Shown here piece by piece: positions 1-12,985 of a DNA stretch of 64,000 nt. Position numbers and translations under genes: made by a program. The notes beneath the pieces were generated by a model. That model did not search any database and was not told the DNA's origin. It saw only the letters and a list, made by a program, of their open reading frames with translations. This DNA comes from Diphasiastrum complanatum (Eukaryota > Streptophyta > Lycopodiopsida > Lycopodiales > Lycopodiaceae), in the NCBI GenBank assembly GCA_029204225.1, contig CM055103.1, positions 40,775,368 to 40,839,367 on the forward strand, written 5' to 3'. Positions within the stretch are counted from its first letter, which is position 1. Each line of letters opens with the position of its first letter.

Positions 1-152
1 AAGAGCTGAAAGGGCTTTTCTTGATTCTCTCTGTGGAAGTACAGTCCTCAGAAACAGCTAAGTCATCTTTCCTTTCCCTTGTACAGTTGTAAATTAGTCT
101 TTTAGACTTTTTTTCCTTCAGAAGTTAAGGTAGCTCTCTTTCAGTTCCGAAG
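1..152 (+). other. Leader upstream of gag, copy A
   Basis: This untranslated stretch precedes the gag ATG and closely matches 62690-62868 of copy A', which lies downstream of that copy's LTR and primer site. Compared with A' it lacks a duplicated segment containing CTAAGTCATCTTTCC. No open frame or splice signal was recognised. Confidence 0.75.
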
Positions 153-1010
153 ATGACCACTCCTCAGGGACCTGATCAACCCCCGGAGAGAGGCTTCGAC
201 GAACTTGAAACAGAAGCCTTGACTTACAGAAAAGGGAAGGAACCCATGGAAGTGGAAGAACAGGAACAGTTTGCCGAAGAACTCGACGAACTGGTTACCC
301 AGGAGCAGTTTCTCCAATTGGTAACAGAAGTGGATGAACTGAAGTTGGCATTAGCCAATTTCAAGTCCAGTGTGGACGACTCGTTCGCTGAACTCAAAAA
401 CTTGATTTTGAGTTCCGCGAAAGGAAGCCTTCCCTCCACTTCTCAGTTATCCCCTTCTCCACTTCCATCAGTTTCGGGTGAGACTTTACGGTCTCACCCC
501 AGTGTTTTTAAAGACTTAAAACCTCCTACTTTTAATGGGGAAGAGAAGGATAGAAATGCAGATATTCTACAAACCTTCCTCAACAAATGGAAGAACATTC
601 ATGCTCTTAAACAGATCCCTGACCATTTGCAAGCTATTGAGGCCAGTCTTTCCTTAGGCCTATGGCCTATAAGTGGTGGTTAAATCTCCAGGAGACTGGG
701 CAGACTCCCCGGTCATGGAAAGCTTTTGAAGAAGCTTTCCTAAGAGAATTTCTACCAGAAAATGAACTTGATAGAGCCTGGGAAGCCTGGGAAAGAACAA
801 TAATGGACAAGTCCCTCATCCAATATATCTCGCAGTATCGAGAAGCAATTTTAAAGATTAAAAATATGGATGACTATCAGAAAATCAGGGGATTTGTCCG
901 TGGCCTCAAAGATGAATATAAAGTAGAGGTCCAGAGAAACTCGGCTACTACCCTTGAGCAAGCTCTCAGATATGCTCAAATCTATGATGATTCAGTGGGT
1001 AGGAAGAGGG
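153..1010 (+). pseudogene. gag: Gag, copy A (frameshifted, fused to RNase H remnant)
   Basis: Gag is the structural protein that packages element RNA. The start is the ATG at 153, shared with copy A' at 62869. The N-terminus is acidic (runs of E and D, with a coiled-coil-like LKLALANFKSS stretch), followed by a proline/serine linker. The retrotransposon gag core continues in a second frame from about 662, with KWWLNLQETGQ and SWKAFEEAFLREF. One G is missing near 655-660 relative to A' (GGCCTATGG against GGGCCTATAG), which splits the gene. No CCHC zinc knuckle remains, because the 3' end is deleted into the RNase H region at about 1010. Confidence 0.85.
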
Positions 1011-1733
1011 CGAGGAGTTCATTTGGGAGTCCGCACAGCAGGAGAGCTTTGATGCTCTCAAAACAGCTTTAGCTACAGCACCGTTTTAAAAGTCGTCGAC
1101 TCCAATCAGCCATTTGTGGTCGAAACAGATGCTAGCGACTTTGCAGTAGGTGCTGTGCTATCTCAGGGTGGACGACCAGTTGCGTTCGAGAGTAAGAAAC
1201 TCGAGCCAGCTCAGACTAGGTACAGTGCCTATGAAAAGGAACTCTTTTCTATAGTCCATGCCCTTAAGACTTGGAGGCATTATTTGTATGGTGCCAACTT
1301 TGAGGTCTTGACAAACCATGAGAGTCTCAGATATCTTTGCAATCAACCTGAGCTTAGAGGTCGGAAAGCTCGTTGGGCAGAGTTGATGCAAGAGTTTGAC
1401 ATGTCTATCAGATATAGATGTGGAAAATTCAATACAGTAGCAGATGCCCTTAGCAGAATGCCTATGATAAACGAGCTGAGTTTTACCCAGATTCGTAATG
1501 AGTTACTCGAGTCCTTGAGAGGGAAATGCCAGCATGATGCATTCTTCTCTACTATCTGGAACTCAGTCCAGAGCAGACAGTTACAGACTCCAGAACCAGT
1601 TCCCGGGGCTGGTGCCAGTTCATCCAAGAATACGGCAGCTTCCGTTGAGGATGATGATGAGTCCGAGTATACGTCGTCAAATGACGTTGAGGATTCTGAG
1701 CCTGTATTACCCAAGCAAACCCCCAGTGGTTGA
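1011..1733 (+). pseudogene. pol: RNase H domain and linker, copy A
   Basis: This is the Ty3-type RNase H that removes RNA from the RNA/DNA hybrid. Visible landmarks are FVVETDASDFAVG (first catalytic D), AYEKELFSIVHALK (catalytic E) and the terminal VADALSRMP. The third acidic position is altered: copy B reads LTDHESL, here it is LTNHESL (codon 1314-1316, G to A). The frame is broken near 1085. An acidic linker (DDDESEY) precedes a frameshift at about 1722, where this copy has one extra C (CCCCC against CCCC in B). The domain is probably inactive. Confidence 0.88.
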
Positions 1734-3012
1734 GGGTCAGTTGACTCAAGGATTCAAATGGAAACAATATTCCATTCAAGATGAGTACTTGCTCTATAGA
1801 GATAGAGTATGTGTCCCCAATTCAGAGGATTATAGGCAGCAGGTCCTATATGAATGTCATGACAATCCTAGCGCGGGACACCCAGGCATACAGAAGACCT
1901 ATGAGCTTCTTCGTAGGCAATTTTTCTGGCCCAGTATCAAAAAAGGACGTCCACCAGTATGTAACCAGTTGCCAGAAATGTCAAGTAAATAAAGCAGAGC
2001 GTTTAAAGGCAGGAGGGTTGTTGCATCCCTTAGAAATACCAGCTGGTAAATGGGAGAGTATCTCCATGAATTTTATAGTAGGCCTGCCTAAAACCCAAAA
2101 GGGTAATGATGCTATATGGGTCACAGTTGACCGTCTGACCAAAATGGCTCATTTCATTCCGACCAAAACAACTGTTAGAGCTCCAGAGTTAGCGAGGTTG
2201 TTTGTAGACGGGCTATTTAAATTGTACGGTCTACCTTCCGGCATAGTCAGCGACCGAGACAGTAAGTTTACTGGAAATTTTTGGAGGGCAGTATTCCATC
2301 ATCTCCATACTAAACTTAATATGAGTACCACCGACCATCCACAGACGGACGGTCAAACAGAAAGGGTAAATCAAGTGCTGGAGGATATGCTTCGTGCATA
2401 CGTCAGCAAGAAGCAGACTAATTGGGAGGAGTATCTCTCGATATTAGAGTTTGCTTACAACAGTACCAAACATTCAGCTACGGGATACAGCCCATTTATG
2501 CTGATGTACGGTTTTCAGCCACGCTCACCCACAGCTGTAGGGTTTAAACAAGAAAAAGTTGAAGCAGCCAGAAACTTTTCAGAGGACCTAAACTAGATGA
2601 TAGAACATGCTAAGCGTAGCATTAGGCAGTCCCAGGATCGAGCCAGGCATTATGCAGATCCACACAGACGGGATGTGTAGTTCTCCACTGGTGAGAAAGT
2701 CTACTTGAGAGTTCCAGTTGACTCTAAAACCCTCAAATCAGGAGTGTGTGCTAAGTTGTCTCCAAGGTATTGTGGTCCCTTTACCATCAGTAGGAGACTA
2801 GGCGAAGTCACCTATGAACTAGAACTCCCACACAGCAGTAAGGTTTTTCCAGTCTTTCATGTAAGTCAGTTACCAAAAGCCTTAACCAGATCAGACAATC
2901 TGGTAGGGGACAGTGTTCTAGTTCTCCCATTGGATCCTCAACAACCTCCACATGAACCAGAGGAGATTCTTGATAGTAGAGAGACGCAGACTCGTCATAC
3001 TCTATACCGAGA
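1734..3012 (+). pseudogene. int: Integrase with truncated chromodomain, copy A
   Basis: The integrase inserts element cDNA into the chromosome. The HHCC zinc module is visible (HDNPSAGHPGIQKTYELL, then CQKCQ) but is split by an extra A in a run at about 1939-1944. In the DDE core, the first Asp is Asn (SMNFIVGLPK, codon 2069-2071; B has SMDF), the second is present in SDRDSKF, and the Glu is in DGQTERVNQ. TAG stops at 2594-2596 and 2678-2680 replace CAG seen in B. The GPY/F segment (LSPRYCGPFTI) and HVSQLP follow. The chromodomain is cut off at 3012. Confidence 0.9.
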
Positions 3013-3270
3013 AGGGGACATTGGTCCTTTGACAAACGTAGGCCTGGATCCATCGGTGAGTGAGCTAACTTACAATTCATTAGATTGTATCTGTTAAGAA
3101 TATTGTGAAGATACCTTTGTTGAGTGATATAGATCAGTCGTCTCGCTCTGTCTCTGTGGATCTGAGTGCCCAGACAGAAGTGAGCTTCGCCCAGATCAGT
3201 CATGTCGAACTTAGAAAACAACATCTGTTTAGAATCCTTGACCAAATTGGTATTGTTGTTGAAAAGGCCA
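3013..3270 (-). pseudogene. Ty1/copia reverse transcriptase fragment
   Basis: Read on the minus strand, this piece has the conserved C-terminal RT core of Ty1/copia elements: LFSKFDMTDLGEAHFCLG, then RLIYITQQRYL and CKLAHSPMDPG. These correspond to the copia motifs F-x-M-x-D-L-G and SQ-x-KY. The YVDD catalytic box expected upstream is not recognisable. It abuts the chromovirus at 3012/3013 in the opposite orientation, so one element landed in the other or the junction formed during repair. The frame is open by chance across the junction. Confidence 0.85.
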
Positions 3271-3300
3271 CTTACGGTTGGGTGAATGATCCTACACACC

Positions 3301-4032
3301 GGCCATCAGAGTTTTGAGACCTCCTAGAGATTGGAGTGCAACATATATCTACTAAAGTCAAGTTAGACTCAAGTTCGAGATTCTAGTGCTTGATTTGGAG
3401 CACAAGTTTTGCTATAGATAGGCGTTGAGTGCTTTTACTAGATTTAGAGACTTCATTTAGGATATTACTTAGAGCTGCTTTATCATTATTGGCATAGAGA
3501 CTTGATGCCAAAGTCTATAAGTATGTACTGCACCCTAGTCCATCAGCAATGGGACATAGTTGGATTACATCTCATCATCATTGCTTCAATATTGTTGTTT
3601 GTGTTCTCTTCAATGTATGTGTATGGCTAACGACAATAGGAATCTTGTCTTGGGTTACTTGTATGAGCAAGTCAGTTTTCTAATTGTCTTTGGTTCTTCA
3701 CCTTCACACGTGGAGGTTGTTAGCCCACATGCTTATCCAAGAATTCATGTAACTCCCTATAGTACCTTATCAAATTGGGGCATTTATGGGCCAAATAGAT
3801 TTTTATATTACACCCCCATTGAGCATTATGACATCATCCTAGGAGTCGATTGGGTTGCTTCTTTGGGCAGATTTACTTTGGATTTCCAGTGGTAGACACT
3901 CTTCCATATACATGATGGCGGTCCTCATATCTTCACAAGCCTTGCTCCTACTTGGGATCCTTCGTGATAGCTATTGTGTCTTCTACAGTTGGTTGCTCTT
4001 GCTTTTTGCTCCTGATGGATGGGGCATATTTT
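3301..4032 (+). pseudogene. Relic internal region of an LTR element with an aspartic protease tail
   Basis: At 3560-3895 the plus strand reads HYDIILGVDWVASLGRFTLD, matching the C-terminal flap region of gypsy aspartic proteases (compare HYDIIFG in element D). The catalytic D-T/S-G box is not seen. No RT, RNase H or integrase sequence lies between this protease tail and the polypurine tract at about 4037-4043. The source element was therefore non-autonomous or heavily deleted. The sequence from 3301 to 3560 is unassigned. Confidence 0.5.
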
Positions 4033-4043
4033 AACTGGGGGAG

Positions 4044-4484
4044 TGTTATTGACATACATGTCCATATGATGGCCAATACATGAATTACTGATACATTATT
4101 ATAGTGGCTTCATGTACTTTCTATTACTATCAGTATTAGCATGCTATTTGATATTGTTATTAGTGGACACACACTTTTAATGTATTTAATAGGCCCATGA
4201 CCTGTATTTCACATGGTTCCTAATTGGGGCCCCAATATTTGAATTTCCACGTTTTCCTCCAATTAACTGAAGGGAGGTAGCATTTGATTAGTATAAATAG
4301 CCATTAAGGCTCCTCATTTAATAGCTTGTTATTTTGGAGATTTCTCCTACTATTGCTCAAGTAGAGCTTTAGCCTTAGATATTTGTGATATTCATATTGT
4401 GTTCTCAGGTAGAGAGCCTCATTTGCTATCGTTAATGTCTGTTGTTTATGATGTGATGCCATATTTGTGATTTGAATTCAGAGC
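4044..4484 (+). mobile_element. LTR, about 440 bp, with PPT on its left and PBS on its right
   Basis: The left edge is TGTTATTGAC, directly after a purine run (GGGGGAG, 4037-4043). A TATA box (TATAAATAG, 4292-4300) lies where a promoter would sit. The right edge is near 4480-4484, followed by a degenerate primer site. Having a PPT on one side and a PBS on the other means this single LTR is joined to internal sequence on both sides. The exact right boundary is uncertain. Confidence 0.6.
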
Positions 4485-4485
4485 T

Positions 4486-4498
4486 TGGTGTCAAAGCA
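4486..4498 (+). promoter_or_regulatory. Degenerate tRNA-iMet primer binding site
   Basis: TGGTGTCAAAGCA differs at two positions from the usual plant initiator-Met primer site TGGTATCAGAGCA. It sits just right of the LTR ending near 4484. Confidence 0.5.
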
Positions 4499-4500
4499 CT

Positions 4501-6509
4501 TTTTTGGGGGGGTGTTCCTAGCCAACCCTAAAATTGATCCCTTGTAAATTGATTTTGTTTCTTGAGGTCTCCTTGCTCTCTCGAATCTTGAACCAGTGCT
4601 TTGATACTATTTTAGATAACCTTCAATGGATCAAGCATAATCGTACACACTCTACCATGTTAGAAAACCGACTTGTTTGTACAAGCAACCGAGATAAGAT
4701 TCCTACTGTGATGAAACAATAGCCGAGCACATTTGGAAGTCAATACAAGTGATGAGATGAACTCCAACTATGTCCCATACCAGTGTGGTAGGACATGCTC
4801 CATCATATGGATTTTGCTAGAGAGACCTATATCTAAATTTTCTAAAGCAATTGACTAAAAGGAGATTATGAATTTGGTAATCAAAATAGTGCACAAATGC
4901 ACTTGCACTTTTGACTAAAGTCAAATTCTAAGTTAGTTTGTCGTTACCAAAAATCGGCCCCTAGTCTTCGCACACAAGCTTGGCCCTAATTATCTTAATT
5001 AAAATACAACTTAGGGGTGGCAACAACTAAAACATTACTTCTAATAGTAACCCATGCATGATTGCCACTACAAATAAGTAAAATTGAGAGTATACCTCAA
5101 AAAGGAGGACGTCCCAAATGCGAAGAGACAATGAAAAGGGGAAGGAGCATGAGAAAGCGGTGATGAACCATTGGCTTGCATACATGCTTGGATAGATGGC
5201 CTCTTGATCAAAATGGGAGCCTAGCTTTGGTAGTCGTTCATGAACTAACCGCTCAAATTGAAAGAAAGATTGTTGAAGAAGTGGTAGACCTGCCTGATAA
5301 GACATTGGCAATAGAGCCATTTCAAGCCACTTGACATACCCTTAGCATGAAACTTTGTGATCTACAACATTTGTAGTTTCATAAAGCAAATCAAAAGCAA
5401 ATTTTCTATATGGACCAGAAATATCTATTTATATAAAGACTATTTAAGGCAAACCAAGTGACAAACTATGAGAACTTAAAACCATCTATCCTACACCAAT
5501 TAATCAATCTCTCAATATTTTTCAAAAACAAGATCCACCAAGAGAAATTCATAAAAATCCAAGTTGCACCACAGTGGAAAACAATGAGATCCAAGATGCT
5601 AAGAAAAAGTTCGTGCACATTGTGAAAATATTCAAAATATTTTGAGCAAGTTCTTGTTTCCTTTGTTAAGTTCCAGCTCTGGGAAATTCAAAGTATGTTT
5701 TGGAAATTGAAGTGAGCAAGAACAAAAAATAATCTAATAGTACAACCAAAGCCAAGACGGAGAGAGTAGCTACACCACATGAAGAAATCAAAAACATTTT
5801 GAACTCTAAATTGTAAAATAAAAGGAACGATCTCGAGGTACAAAGATTCTAATAGATGATGCAAACCCTATAATAGCTGACACTCCACATATATACAAAG
5901 GACAGATATCCTCACCTCTCCTAAGCTGAATGTGACCTCTAATAGTGAAATATACCAATTAGCCCCTAACCCCAATGATAATGGCATACATATAAATAGT
6001 AATGATCTTGATTACATAGCAAAACCAATAGCAAGAACTTTTTACATCCTACAATTAGTTTAGCAAAGAAGCAATTATCAAATGAAGAAAAAAAATGAAA
6101 TCAAAATTCTCAAACCCAGAGAGAGAGAAAAAGAAGAAGAAGAAGAAATTATATTAATGTCTGTTAGGTGCCCAAGGGCATATAAGACAGAAGAAATAAG
6201 TACATATCTCGTAGGAACACTGTCCATGTTGGACAACATAAAAATCGCTAGTCTAAGTGGAAAAAACAATATAGAAATCTCTCTAGCTAGTTAAAGACAC
6301 ATCCAATATAGAATCATAAAAAGCATATAAGAGCTTAACCTGCAGCTCTAAAGAGAGTACAAGTGCAAGAGCTTAACCGCCTGCTCTGCTGAGGAAAGTA
6401 AAAAGGAAGAATAAAATATCAATCTTGAGAAAAAAATCTGATACCCATAGAAGCTGTGATCCGTGGCTGGTGTCGAGGAGCTCTGGTAGCTCTGGAGGCT
6501 TGTGTAGAT

Positions 6510-6514
<5 letters not shown>
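4501..6514. other. No gene recognised
   Basis: The stretch is AT-rich with scattered stops in all frames and only short, unconvincing frames (for example 5027-5320 minus). Nothing matched a protein family or RNA gene by inspection. Confidence 0.5.

Positions 6515-6569
<55 letters not shown>
6515..6569. repeat. (GA)n microsatellite
   Basis: An uninterrupted GA dinucleotide array of about 55 bp on the plus strand. The short frames through it are artefacts of the repeat. Confidence 0.99.
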
Positions 6570-7607
<1,038 letters not shown>

Positions 7608-7689
7608 CCTTCAAAGATACACATAGGTAGCACTCACCTCATCTTCGCATCTTCATAGTCGGGATTTTCTATTATCATGATTCGCCTCT

Positions 7690-8030
7690 CGCTTACTCGA
7701 CACACTTGGCATTTCTATCACATACCTCCCATCAAGTACCCACGATGACATCAAACAATTCCTATACAGAGCATATCTTTGATTCAGCATGGCAAGGCCA
7801 GTTAGGGATCAAACCCAACTATAATCGAACTCATATCTTGGAGAGGGATACAGTAGGGTTCCTAGTGCTACCACGCTATTTGGATTCAAGATTATCACAT
7901 GGTATGAGATTTCGTATTGGGTGACCTCCGGGTTTCATCACACCAGCTTGAGATTAAGGCTGGATGCTTTCAGGGCACCCCACGAAAGGAGAGGATTTGT
8001 CATTTCATTTCAACTTAGCATTGTCAAAGT
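7690..8030 (+). pseudogene. LINE ORF2 C-terminal tail (relic)
   Basis: The plus strand encodes GIKPNYNRTHILERDT and PRYLDSRLSHGMRFRIG, then in shifted frames the basic segment LEIKAGCFQGTPRKERICHLC. The order L-x-IE-x-G-x(5)-PR-x(2)-R-x-C-x(2)-C resembles the region after RT in many LINE ORF2 proteins. The same block recurs at 14230-14470. Stops and frameshifts make it non-functional. Confidence 0.55.
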
Positions 8031-8289
8031 AGAGGCTCAACACCAACTGGTACTAGGGTGTAGTCGGTAACCCTCAGTTGTTGTCTTGTTATCTCCTTCT
8101 ATTCTATGTGAGTTCGAATTGTTGGTCGTACGTTGCAAGATTGTAGGAACTATACCAAGAAATAATGCTTCCTCTCCTTGCTAGAGGTTGTTGCATGCAA
8201 CTATGAAGATGATGACTGTATTTTCCTAGGTCGTTAAGTGTATTGTGCAACCACGGTCTTCAGCTTCATACTTCTCTCCATCCTTGTCC
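8031..8289. other. No gene recognised
   Basis: Unassigned sequence between the LINE tail and the gag relic. It may belong to either element but carries no diagnostic motif. Confidence 0.4.
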
Positions 8290-9240
8290 AATATGAGCAA
8301 TGCGAGTTGATCTTGTATGTTGGCATAGTGTATATCCTCAAGATTTGGAGATGGTTGCATCTTTGGCTAAGAAGATGGAGCCCATTTTAGAAAGAAGGCA
8401 TCAAAAACGACTGAGAAATCTTAAGAAAAAAAGCAAGGACAAGGCTTTTTTAAGTCCCTCGATGTGGATAACTACATGTTTCAGACATAGTAAACTTGAG
8501 CATTTTGCTTCTTTATGCAATGAGAAGCCAAGTAAAGGTCATGGACAAAGAGGAGGTTTTTGAAGAAGAAAGATGATCTTGGATATTGCATGAGAGTAGT
8601 GCATAACGTTCAAAAGGATGTCCCACCAATGTAATATGAAGATGAAGTGATCCAGCTCTTCGGGAAAGCCAAGAAAGAAACCGTTTTAATAAATTCTACA
8701 TAACAATGGTAACTCAGATAATTTATTGTTTAAGGTCATTTGTGAAGCGAGAGGCTTGTCATTGAAGGGGCCTCATGTAAAGATAGCCACAATGGAGAAG
8801 TATATATTAGGATTCAAGTTCAGCATTGGAGACTACCAAGATGTCTTATGATGAATCTCTAAAAATATGTCATGGTGCTTGGAATCAAGTGGTTTTAACA
8901 AGTCAATCATGCAATGGAATGGAAGGCATATACAATTACCTTTCAAAAAAAAAGTAAGGAGATTGTACTTCAAGGAAGTTCACATGTTTACTGACATAGG
9001 AGGTGCTACACTCCAAGTCAAGAAGTTGATAAACTTAAGAAGTCTCATGCGTATGTTATTCTTGTGCATCGAAACTCTCAACTCTCACAAGATCCTAGAT
9101 CCCCAAGCATTTATTCTATTATTGGATCTCCTTCTCTTTCTTGGTGTGTAGTCCCCCTTCAAGATGTGTTGAGCATGAGATTGAGTTTGAGCCTACTATT
9201 AAGCCTATCTATTGTAATCCATTAATTTACTGGAGCGAGA
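8290..9240 (+). pseudogene. Retrotransposon gag zinc-knuckle and downstream relic
   Basis: A basic stretch (RRHQKRLRNLKKKSKDK) is followed by CFRHSKLEHFASLC, a C-x2-C-x4-H-x4-C nucleic-acid-binding knuckle whose second Cys is His. Downstream fragments in several frames (for example EARGLSLKGPHVKIATMEK) could be the protease region, but no D-T/S-G box is present. This is an old gag-pol remnant; its gypsy or copia affinity is unresolved. Confidence 0.4.
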
Positions 9241-12200
9241 GAAAGTTAAGAGATAGGCTGCACCTTGCTAGATATCTAGAGCTAATCCTCCTAGAATGGG
9301 ATTAGAAATATTAACCAAAATGGTTGGATCATGTACTTTTCCCTTTGCCTTAAAATCATGAAATTGATCTTCAATGAAAACCACGTCTCAATTCACAAAA
9401 GTCTTTGTTGATACATGATCATAAACCTTATATCTGTTAGGATTATAACATTTTTTGTACATAAATACACGTTCTATGAGAAGACCGGTGATATCTGTCT
9501 CTTCTGATATTTGAAGTTGTAAAGGGAAGTAACTAACACAAAAATGACCAAAGACTACAATGGATGACTCTATGAGTTGTGTGAGTGGACTCTATCAGTT
9601 GTATGAGTTGCATGCATTAGGATTATAGAAAAAATGACTTGTGTCCCAAATGTTTGCTTAGGGATACAATATCAAACTTGTCTTAGTTACACTAGAACTT
9701 AGTACAATCATATTCAATTTACCAACACCCAGTCTATGATCATTCAAACATAACAAACAAGATGAGAGTTTATCCTTATGGTGTCTAGCCACAAATTCTC
9801 GGATCGTCAATACAACCAGAACTATGCAAGAATATTCATTATGCACATGTGACTGCATTTTCTAATAATATACACAGCAGCACTTACTCTTGACCATATA
9901 GTTGGATGCAATAAAAATATCTTCTTCACTTCCTGAAAAACGACATACATTATTATACAAAAGCAGTCTCTCTGCAACTCAAGTAATGTATTTTTAGACA
10001 CTTGTCTTACATTGATATTTTATGATAAGTTCACAATGTCAAATGCACACTACTTGCCAATGTAGTCTCTTGCTTGCACTGTACACATTCTTGTATGCAT
10101 GTGAACATAAGTGCAGTCTCATAAAATGTCCAGCTTCACTTTAGCAGAATCATGTCCTTAGGTTTTGGGAGTCTTTATGTGCTTAATGTGAGATTACAAT
10201 GCTCATATGATATAAAGTTAGAATACTTTGCTAAATCTGAGACTGCTTGAGTATGGACAGCAGCCATTCATGAAAGACAAATTTTTGTTGCTAACTATTA
10301 GTTTGGAAACATGAAACTTTCAATTTCATTAGTGTATCATGCATATTGGGGACAAGTTCTCGATTAAACTATTGCACGTTGACCCATTGCAGCTTCCAGT
10401 GTATTCCAGAATTGGCAAAATTCAGGTTAAGGGTCATGTTTGGTGCTTCCCAAAAAACAGCGTATAAGATGCATTCTTGATTTCAACTTACTAATAACTA
10501 GGCCTTTTTTTTATGCACAGACTATATACATCCAGAAGTTGACATAGCCTGGTTTCAAGCCCAAGAACTCTAACACATCTCATGTCCATGTGCAGCTGGG
10601 ATTCATGCCCTGGTGGACAGCACTGCAGAGAACCCCCCTATCCAAATTTTCTACCGTGGGAGACAATAACGAGGGTTTTGATAATTGGATTTAACTCTAT
10701 ACAAATGCACTTGGGAGGCAAAGTAAACGGTTATTATTTTTAAGTTTCTAGCATATTATATGACATGGGCACTTATACCTATCAATCTTTCGCTCCTTGT
10801 AGGTCAAGAGGAAAAGCCAACAAATAAAGGTTGAGGATTGGATAAAAAAGATAAAGTTAGAACCTTCTCCCTCGTTGCTTAGGTGCATGCAAGATGAATA
10901 GGAATGATTTTCTCCATCTACCTTTCCGAATAAAAAATCCAAAAAGGTAGATGGAGAATCTTGTTGGTTGAAAAAGCACTATCAAACATGCAAGCAACAA
11001 TGTACACTAAAAAGATCAAAATGACTAGAATAATGTACTGTTAAGACTTAAACATTACATACCTCATAAACACCTTGATTAAGCAAAACTAAATTCCGGC
11101 TTCCAGAAATTAATTGCCAAACCAGACCCCTTAGGCAATTTGGAATGCCTTGTCTGATACGGCGTTTGACAACTTGTGGCTTTCTCCTCAAATATGCCTT
11201 CCAGTCAGCACCTCCATCACCGATCATTGCATGCCACTTTTGTAGCTTCCTCTCCTCCCTGTATCGCCCACTACATTAGCACATATAGGAAGGAGCCAAT
11301 TTTACTTTGCTATGAGTCTCTAAATGCTTTCTACAATAGCTATCATGGTCAGGTAAACTTCAAAGTCGGATTACATGATAGGCCCTAAAGGGCTCATAGA
11401 TTCCTAAAGCAGAAGAATACATCCTGTTGACGTCTCTGTTCATCTATGAGAATGGCTTGTCTATATAGTATCAAACATAATACAAAACGGAGAACACGAG
11501 ACAAAAATTTGACTTTGCTGCATTGACATAATGTTGTTATTGCTGTTATTATAGGCCATTTAAGGGCCATAGGGTTTCAAACTTCATCTATTATTACTTG
11601 TTAATAGACCATGTGAATGGACGATGCTAGCATTTTGGATAAGGTGACTAAGTCTTATAACTACTAATTCAATCTTTGAATTCCTATTGGGCTCCTAGCC
11701 CTAAATCGCTGGACCTTCTAGACAGTTTTCAGTAGGCATGATGCCTCCTCGTTAGTTAGAATGATTCTTTTAAGAGTATGTCTTACCTTCGCTAAGCACA
11801 ATCTAGCTTGATAATGATCAGAAGCTAAGCTGAATTTGGATTCGATTTTACTGAGGGTGCTCGAATGTATTTGTTCAATTTTTTTGGTTTGTAACTTCGT
11901 GGAGAAATACTAGTTTTATTTCTTTTTCTTCAGTTTTCGCTACGATACTCAGATATTTGATTGTATTGGATCTTTAGTACTCTCTACTGGGTTTGCCAAG
12001 AATTTGTACTCTCTTTTTGTGTACCAAAGCACCAAGTGCAGTTTTGGGTTGTAACTTTTTTTTCTTCTTTTTGGGCAAGTTCTATATCACTTGAACAATA
12101 GGTTGCTCGTGACACACTTGACAAATTTGTACGTCCAATTATCATTTCATCCTTACCATATTTTGGCACTTTAACTTTTTGTACTTGTTTGTAATTTTGA

Positions 12201-12242
12201 AAAAGATCTTGGATCATTGTTCTTAACTGTTTAGTGTAGTAG
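9241..12242. other. No gene recognised
   Basis: About 3 kb without a supportable gene. The longest frame (11984-12271 minus, 95 codons) has no recognised motif and overlaps the start of the next LTR-like repeat, so it was not called. Confidence 0.45.
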
Positions 12243-12768
12243 GTGTTAGGACCCCCTCGTGGCCTAACCATGATCTTCCCAGGAGCAATAAGTACAAGGT
12301 CCTGTGACCATTGTTTAGGTTCAGTGACCAGTCACACCAATAGGGGCACATGTGTGCAGGGTGCGTCACAGTTGTTTATGTAGTGTAGAGGCACACTCCG
12401 GAGTCCGCAAATGCGTGGTGGTGTGTCACCATCCTGCCATTGACAGCGTGCCATCGATAGGGCCTTCATGTGGTTATGTGGCTCAAGGCAAGGGTTCGAC
12501 CAGGGTGCCAATCGTTTTCACTACAGTGCAATGGTGCACAGGGGTGGTAAATGTTAGAGCACCGCAAGTACTGTTTAACAGTTCGGGTACGTATGTACCT
12601 ATGGGTCCAACGTGGTTTGGCTAGCCAAACATGGATGCATCATGCCACATGCCGTAGAACTAAAATAGCAGTGGAGGTACAACACAGATTATGCAAGGAT
12701 GCGAGGAGCTTCATTCTACACTACAGCTTCTGGTGAATTGACGAGCTTACACCATAGGACTATAATAA
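12243..12768 (+). mobile_element. LTR-like repeat, about 526 bp, followed by a primer site
   Basis: The segment begins TGTTAGGACC and ends just before a primer-site-like TGGTATCAAGAGCC. Its last 130 bases recur in diverged form at 13644-13765 (both contain ATGCCACATGCC, a CATTCTAC...CTACAGCTT block and GAGCTTA), as expected for the 3' end of a second LTR. The termini are decayed, so the edges are approximate. Confidence 0.5.
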
Positions 12769-12769
12769 T

Positions 12770-12783
12770 TGGTATCAAGAGCC
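12770..12783 (+). promoter_or_regulatory. Primer binding site-like TGGTATCAAGAGCC
   Basis: TGGTATCAAGAGCC directly follows the LTR-like repeat and differs from TGGTATCAGAGCC by one inserted A. It supports plus-strand orientation for the element. Confidence 0.5.
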
Positions 12784-12985
12784 TTATTCTAGAGAGAGAA
12801 TCACTCATTCCAAAAAAAGAATTCAAGAAAAACATCATTTCTTCCTGATTTTTCCTGGGGATCTTGGGTGAGAGAGAGATCAATAGAAAAGGGACAGCCC
12901 TTACAGCTGTTCATGAGCCTCCATCACTGAAAATCCTTGGTTCAGATCTGTTTTGCTGAAAAACGGAGGGGCCCGCAAACTCGAC

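Larger units (their letters stand above)
1..3012 (+). mobile_element. Ty3/gypsy chromovirus, family 1, copy A (internally deleted, both ends missing)
   Basis: This is a degraded chromovirus read on the plus strand. Its first 150 bases match the leader just before gag in the copy at 62690-62868. Gag runs directly into RNase H near 1005-1012, so protease and most of RT are deleted. Integrase follows with two frameshifts and two stops. Similarity to the sister copy B (57977-61552, minus) ends after the CGAGA at 3008-3012, inside the chromodomain, where a reversed copia fragment begins. The 5' LTR lies left of the window and the 3' LTR is gone. It cannot code for a working replication set. Confidence 0.93.

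Noticed and set aside
2808-3299. A single 163-codon minus frame joining copia RT to downstream residues
   Set aside because: Only the 3013-3270 part is copia; the rest is the antisense of the copy A chromodomain.
11984-12271. A 95-codon minus frame as a gene
   Set aside because: It overlaps an LTR-like edge, has no motif and ends in low-quality composition.
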